Assembly (NCBI GenBank): GCA_963969345.1 | Contig: OZ017767.1 | Span: 9,241,547-9,305,546, forward strand | Direction: 5' to 3' | DNA length: 64,000 bases | Source of the DNA: Turbatrix aceti | Taxonomy: Eukaryota; Nematoda; Chromadorea; Rhabditida; Panagrolaimidae | Shown: piece by piece, positions 60,691 through 64,000 of the stretch | Numbering within the stretch: position 1 is the stretch's first letter | Layout: every line of letters begins with the position of its first letter | Made by a program: the position numbers and the translations under genes | The notes under the pieces: model-generated | The model's input: the letters and a program-made list of their open reading frames with translations, nothing else | Told to the model about the DNA's origin: nothing | Database searches by the model: none

Positions 60691-61326
60691 GGTTTTTTGG
60701 TTGCTGTTGTTGTTTTTTGGATGAGGGTCATTAATAAATTGTAGGATGAAGCATTTTTGATGACGATATCATTTTTGTTGTTTTTTGAAAATAAAAAATC
60801 TTTTTCTACAGGATGTTTTTTAATTTTTTTTGTCCAAAAAATCTTACCACGCGGACCAATTTTATACAGAACTTTGAGAAAATTGAAGATCAATGCCAAC
60901 TCAGATCGTTTTTCGGCCTACAAAATCGTGGAACTCCTGAATTTCGATCTATTTTTTTGTCTTTATGTACAATATTAATTCGCGCAACATACTTGGTATA
61001 AGTTTTCCAAAAATTGAGATCGAAAAAATCGCGTCGGAAACTTCCAGAATCAAATTGACGCCGTAGCTCCGGAATTCGGCTTCTGATATTTTTTTATATT
61101 TATTTCTGTACCTCCCCCCCCTGTCAAAAAGTTTCGAATGCTACCACCCGGACCAATTTCAAAAATTGTCGTCAGAACGTTGTTTTAAATTCAGTAGAAA
61201 AAAAAGACAGTCAAACCAAAAAAAAGAACGACCTTCGATGAGGGACTGTTCGCGTTACCCCAGCCGTCGACGTAATCGTCTGAGTAATGATAGCCGTGTT
61301 CCGATTTCTGAAAAAGTTTTTATTGA
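60691..61326. other. Convergent intergenic region
   Basis: No supported gene. Contains a diverged tandem pair around ACCACGCGGACCAATTTTA (about 60845) and ACCACCCGGACCAATTTCA (about 61142). A possible extra 3' exon of the phosphatase near 61240-61310 is discussed as rejected. Confidence 0.4.
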
Positions 61327-63820
61327 TCATAGATTATTTTGTATATTAAATATTACCGATCCTAGCTCGTATCCGGCACTTCGACGACGTGAATCAACGG
61401 GGCACTTTTTTAATTCGGCATCTACGATCGCCACCAAGTTGCTGTCTTTGGTGACGCCACAGGTAGACACATAGTAGTCCTTGTACGTCGCGTCGAATAA
61501 TTGGATGGAGTTGTGCGGACATGTTTCCGAGCAACTGAAGAAATGACGCATATTACACAAAATACTGTTCGTGGATATATTCAACGCATTTTGGCAGTCT
61601 TCTACATTCTTAAAAAACGGACGAACATTGTTGCTTGCGCTGGTGTTGCACTTCTCGCAGGCCTACAAAATGAAATTTTTATTAAAGCCGCGTAAAAGTA
61701 AACTTACCTGGTTGACGACTTGTGGATCGATGGTCGTGACACCAAAGTTCTTGCATTTTGTCTCCACTTTGGCCCGAAATTCGGTCTTGAACTTCTTTGC
61801 GTCCACAGTGGTTTCAGTCGATTCATTGCAGCGTTTGAATACCTCGGTTGCTAACTGTTCATCGTAATAATTAAGTGAATCAAAATTCAGACAAAGGCTG
61901 TCGCAGAGCTTTCGATCAGAACAAATTTCGACCATAACATCATTTTCTAACTCATTAGGACACATACGAGAATTATAATTGGTAACTACATATTCAATAG
62001 CGTTAATTATGCGCTTTAGACAATTTTGACACTAAAAATAAATTTCTTACTAAAACACAAATGCTTAGAATCAAAACATACATAGGGGTGAATGGTGGTC
62101 GTGGTGGTGGTCGTTGTCGTTGTTGTCGTGGTTGTCGTGGTAGTTGGAGTCGATGTCGTTGTCGGTGTCGACGTCGATAACGCGTCCGTGATTAAAGGCA
62201 GCAATTTTTCGCCGGTAGGCAGTTTCTGGAAAATCGGCGTCACAGAAGTTGTTGACTCTGTATCTTTGGATCCACCGGACTGAAAACGATAATAGTTTTT
62301 CTGGATTTTTAGAACAACTTGACTTACCAAGATAATTAGAAGTACGATTATAATTACAGGCACCGAAACGCAAACCCCAGTTGCAATCCTGGCAATCGGT
62401 GGCGACTTGGTTTGTGAAGGTGTCAAAGGGGATGTTGGATCACCTTGTGTTTCATTTTCACCTTTTGTATCTTTCCGACCTTCTGTTTCATTCGCGGTTG
62501 TGTCCAGCTCGTTAATCCGTGAATTGCTTTGTGTCTGACCATTCACATCAGATACGTTTGACTGTAAAGGCGCTGCACCGTTTAGCAATGCAGCGTTGTT
62601 ATTAGTCGTATCAGCCATACCGCCGGGGTTTGCAGACTGATGTTCAATGATTTCGGCATTGGATGGTGTGTTTTGCATTGGACGATTTTGCATACGAGCT
62701 TTTTGTTTTTTGCGAATGATTTTGTTCTGCTTCTCCCTCTCATCATCGGCCATCTTTTTTAGTGCCTCGAATTTTTTCTTCATGTCGCTGTTCCATAGAT
62801 CCGGTTGATGCTTTTCCAAATACAGCAGCACGACGCATAAGACGCAGAGAAATTGCTGAAAATTTGTTATTCAAAATTTCATTAGTTCGATGAAATATTT
62901 AGTTACACATAAATATAAACATAAGCGTAAATACTCACAGCAAAGTTCTGGATCGATTTGAGGCGATAATTGCGAATTCCAAGCACAATTTCTTTGAGAT
63001 CCTTGTACTTCATACCTTTTTCAAGATTGTCCAAGACCATAAAGATAGCCGCTAGTGTCCCTGTACGTCCGATACCCGCCAAGCAGTGAATTGTGATCGG
63101 GCTTGTAGAATCTTCAATGAGTTCTACCAACTTCAAGAGAGCCCGAAAATCAGATGGTACGCTTTTATCAGGCCAATGTTTCCAACGATAGTGCGTAATA
63201 GTAAATGTTGTTTGTTTGTCGTAGGTGATTTTAAGACTGCATTTAATAATCCCTGTCTCTTTAGTTCCAATATCCGTTACCTCTTCGTTTTCGATAACAA
63301 AGTCGCCGAAACTAACTTTAGTGCCCTGTAGAGAGGGGTAGTACTGACAAGCTGGCTTTTGAACAGGGCACAGCATGCAGATAACTCCGGACTTTGTTTC
63401 CATTATCATGCGCCAGAATATCTCGACTGATCCTTCTACAGGTGCCTGGGTACAGATATAGCCATTTTGTTTTTTACAACTGGCCACCTAAAAATATTAC
63501 CAAATTGTGAATTAATTTTTAAAAAGTTTTTAACTTACATAGTTTGCATGCATTGGTACTTTGTTTTCGCTGTATACGAGATGAGCATTCTTAAATGCAA
63601 CTTCTTGATAAGGACATGGCAAAGTCTTCAATGAATTATATGGTTCTGGTATTTCATTTTCGAGGCTCTTAAACCAGATATCCGTTAAAGTGGTCGCCGA
63701 AAGAGCAAGCGTAAGATCAGCATCCTTTGGATAATTTCGTGGCATTGGCAGGTAGACGAAGCTCCACAGTTGACGTTGTGAAAGAGCTTCGTGTCGTCGC
63801 GCCGTGAACAAAAGAAAGAC
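61327..63820 (-). CDS. Membrane protein tyrosine phosphatase with catalytic domain before the TM segment (5' end unresolved)
   Basis: Exons on the minus strand: (about 63820)..63539, 63487..62939, 62855..62328, 62279..62082, 62031..61708 and 61662..61327; about 738 residues visible. The PTP domain spans exons 1-3: ICTQAPVEGSVEIFW, the WPD loop (HWPDKSVPS), the P-loop HCLAGIGRTG with Cys at about 229, and the Q-loop (SIQNFAQF). The usual KNRY loop reads KNAH. After it come a basic helix and a Ser/Asn/Thr linker (about 295-433), a membrane span (about 434-453, VSVPVIIIVLLIIL), a Thr-rich mucin-like run (about 470-515) and a Cys-rich region (520-738) with 18 cysteines. Arg and Lys precede the span and Asp/Glu follow, so the phosphatase is predicted to be cytosolic and the Cys-rich part outside (type II). 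The N-terminus beyond 63820 could not be read: in-frame TAA lies upstream and the true acceptor or start is uncertain. Confidence 0.8.
62095..62165. repeat. GTN/ACN codon repeat encoding poly-Thr
   Basis: An imperfect GTCGTGGTG/GTTGTC-type triplet repeat; on the minus strand it reads as consecutive Thr codons (ACN) with varied third bases. Mixed third positions suggest selection for Thr, not simple slippage alone. Confidence 0.7.
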
Positions 63821-64000
63821 TGCCAGTTTTTTTTATGAAAACCGGTTTGTAAACCTTTTTTCCTAAATTTGAATAGCGTTCGCAGTGCTAGAAAAATTGT
63901 ATGATAAAACAAATTGACTAATGTGATGTATATGCAAAATTGTTGAATGCCCAAACTGATGATTCAGACTAGTGTTTTTCTGATATCATGTTGAACCTGA
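63821..64000. other. Window end, probable 5' part of the phosphatase gene
   Basis: An acceptor-like TTTTTCTAG (minus strand, exon from 63887) opens frames not continuous with the phosphatase frame. The true first exon(s) probably lie beyond 64000. Confidence 0.3.

Noticed and set aside
61232..61312. Possible additional last exon of the phosphatase (acceptor TTTTTCAG, peptide KSEHGYHYSDDYVDGWG...)
   Set aside because: It would need a donor at GGATCG|GTAATA in an exon that already ends in its own stop shortly after. The acidic peptide is plausible but there is no second line of support.

Overview
This window is nuclear DNA of a nematode. Genes are split by short introns (often 45-100 bp) rich in T runs and ending in TTTTCAG or TTTTTAG. 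The gene content includes an NK-2 homeobox gene of the CEH-22 type, a phospholipase C-beta, a tandem array of seven SRG-superfamily-like chemoreceptors, a receptor guanylyl cyclase and small secreted Cys-rich proteins. The species is probably not a Caenorhabditis, because it has a clearly recognisable SUZ12, which C. elegans replaces with the very divergent MES-3. Base composition is AT-rich, with many poly-A/T tracts in introns and intergenic DNA. All exon models come from reading splice signals and codon phase by eye; no transcript evidence was available.

Layout. 1-3182 (+): the 3' part of a large protein I could not identify, with an inverted copy of its last exon inside one of its own introns. 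3711-5178 (-): NK-2 homeobox gene. 7055-7532 (-): small membrane protein, possibly in an operon with the phospholipase C-beta at 7827-12594 (-). 12595-25908: about 13 kb without a convincing gene, holding a hAT-type MITE, two perfect hairpins and a tandem repeat. 25909-30402 (-): SUZ12, with repeat-filled introns.

31972-43564 (+): seven chemoreceptor genes with one shared architecture (exon of 160-166 bp, exon of exactly 200 bp, exon of 567-657 bp; intron phases 1 and 0). 44541-49515 (-): three secreted proteins, namely a three-finger/ET-like peptide, a Ser/Lys-rich orphan and a triple TSP1-like repeat protein. 50343-55207 (+): receptor guanylyl cyclase. 55389-58048 (-): SLC17-type transporter, tail to tail with the cyclase. 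58858-60690 (+): a 77-residue single-pass protein resembling UQCC6/Brawnin, followed at once by ALKBH1. 61327-63820 (-, 5' end not resolved): a tyrosine phosphatase with its catalytic domain before the membrane segment and a Thr-rich plus Cys-rich region after it, the reverse of the usual receptor phosphatase order.

How the genes relate. The chemoreceptor array and the receptor guanylyl cyclase fit chemosensory signalling, and phospholipase C-beta acts downstream of Gq-coupled receptors, but neighbourhood alone does not show that they act together. The most unusual items are the reversed phosphatase architecture, the conserved SUZ12, the intronic inverted exon copy, and the overlapping UQCC6-like/ALKBH1 unit.
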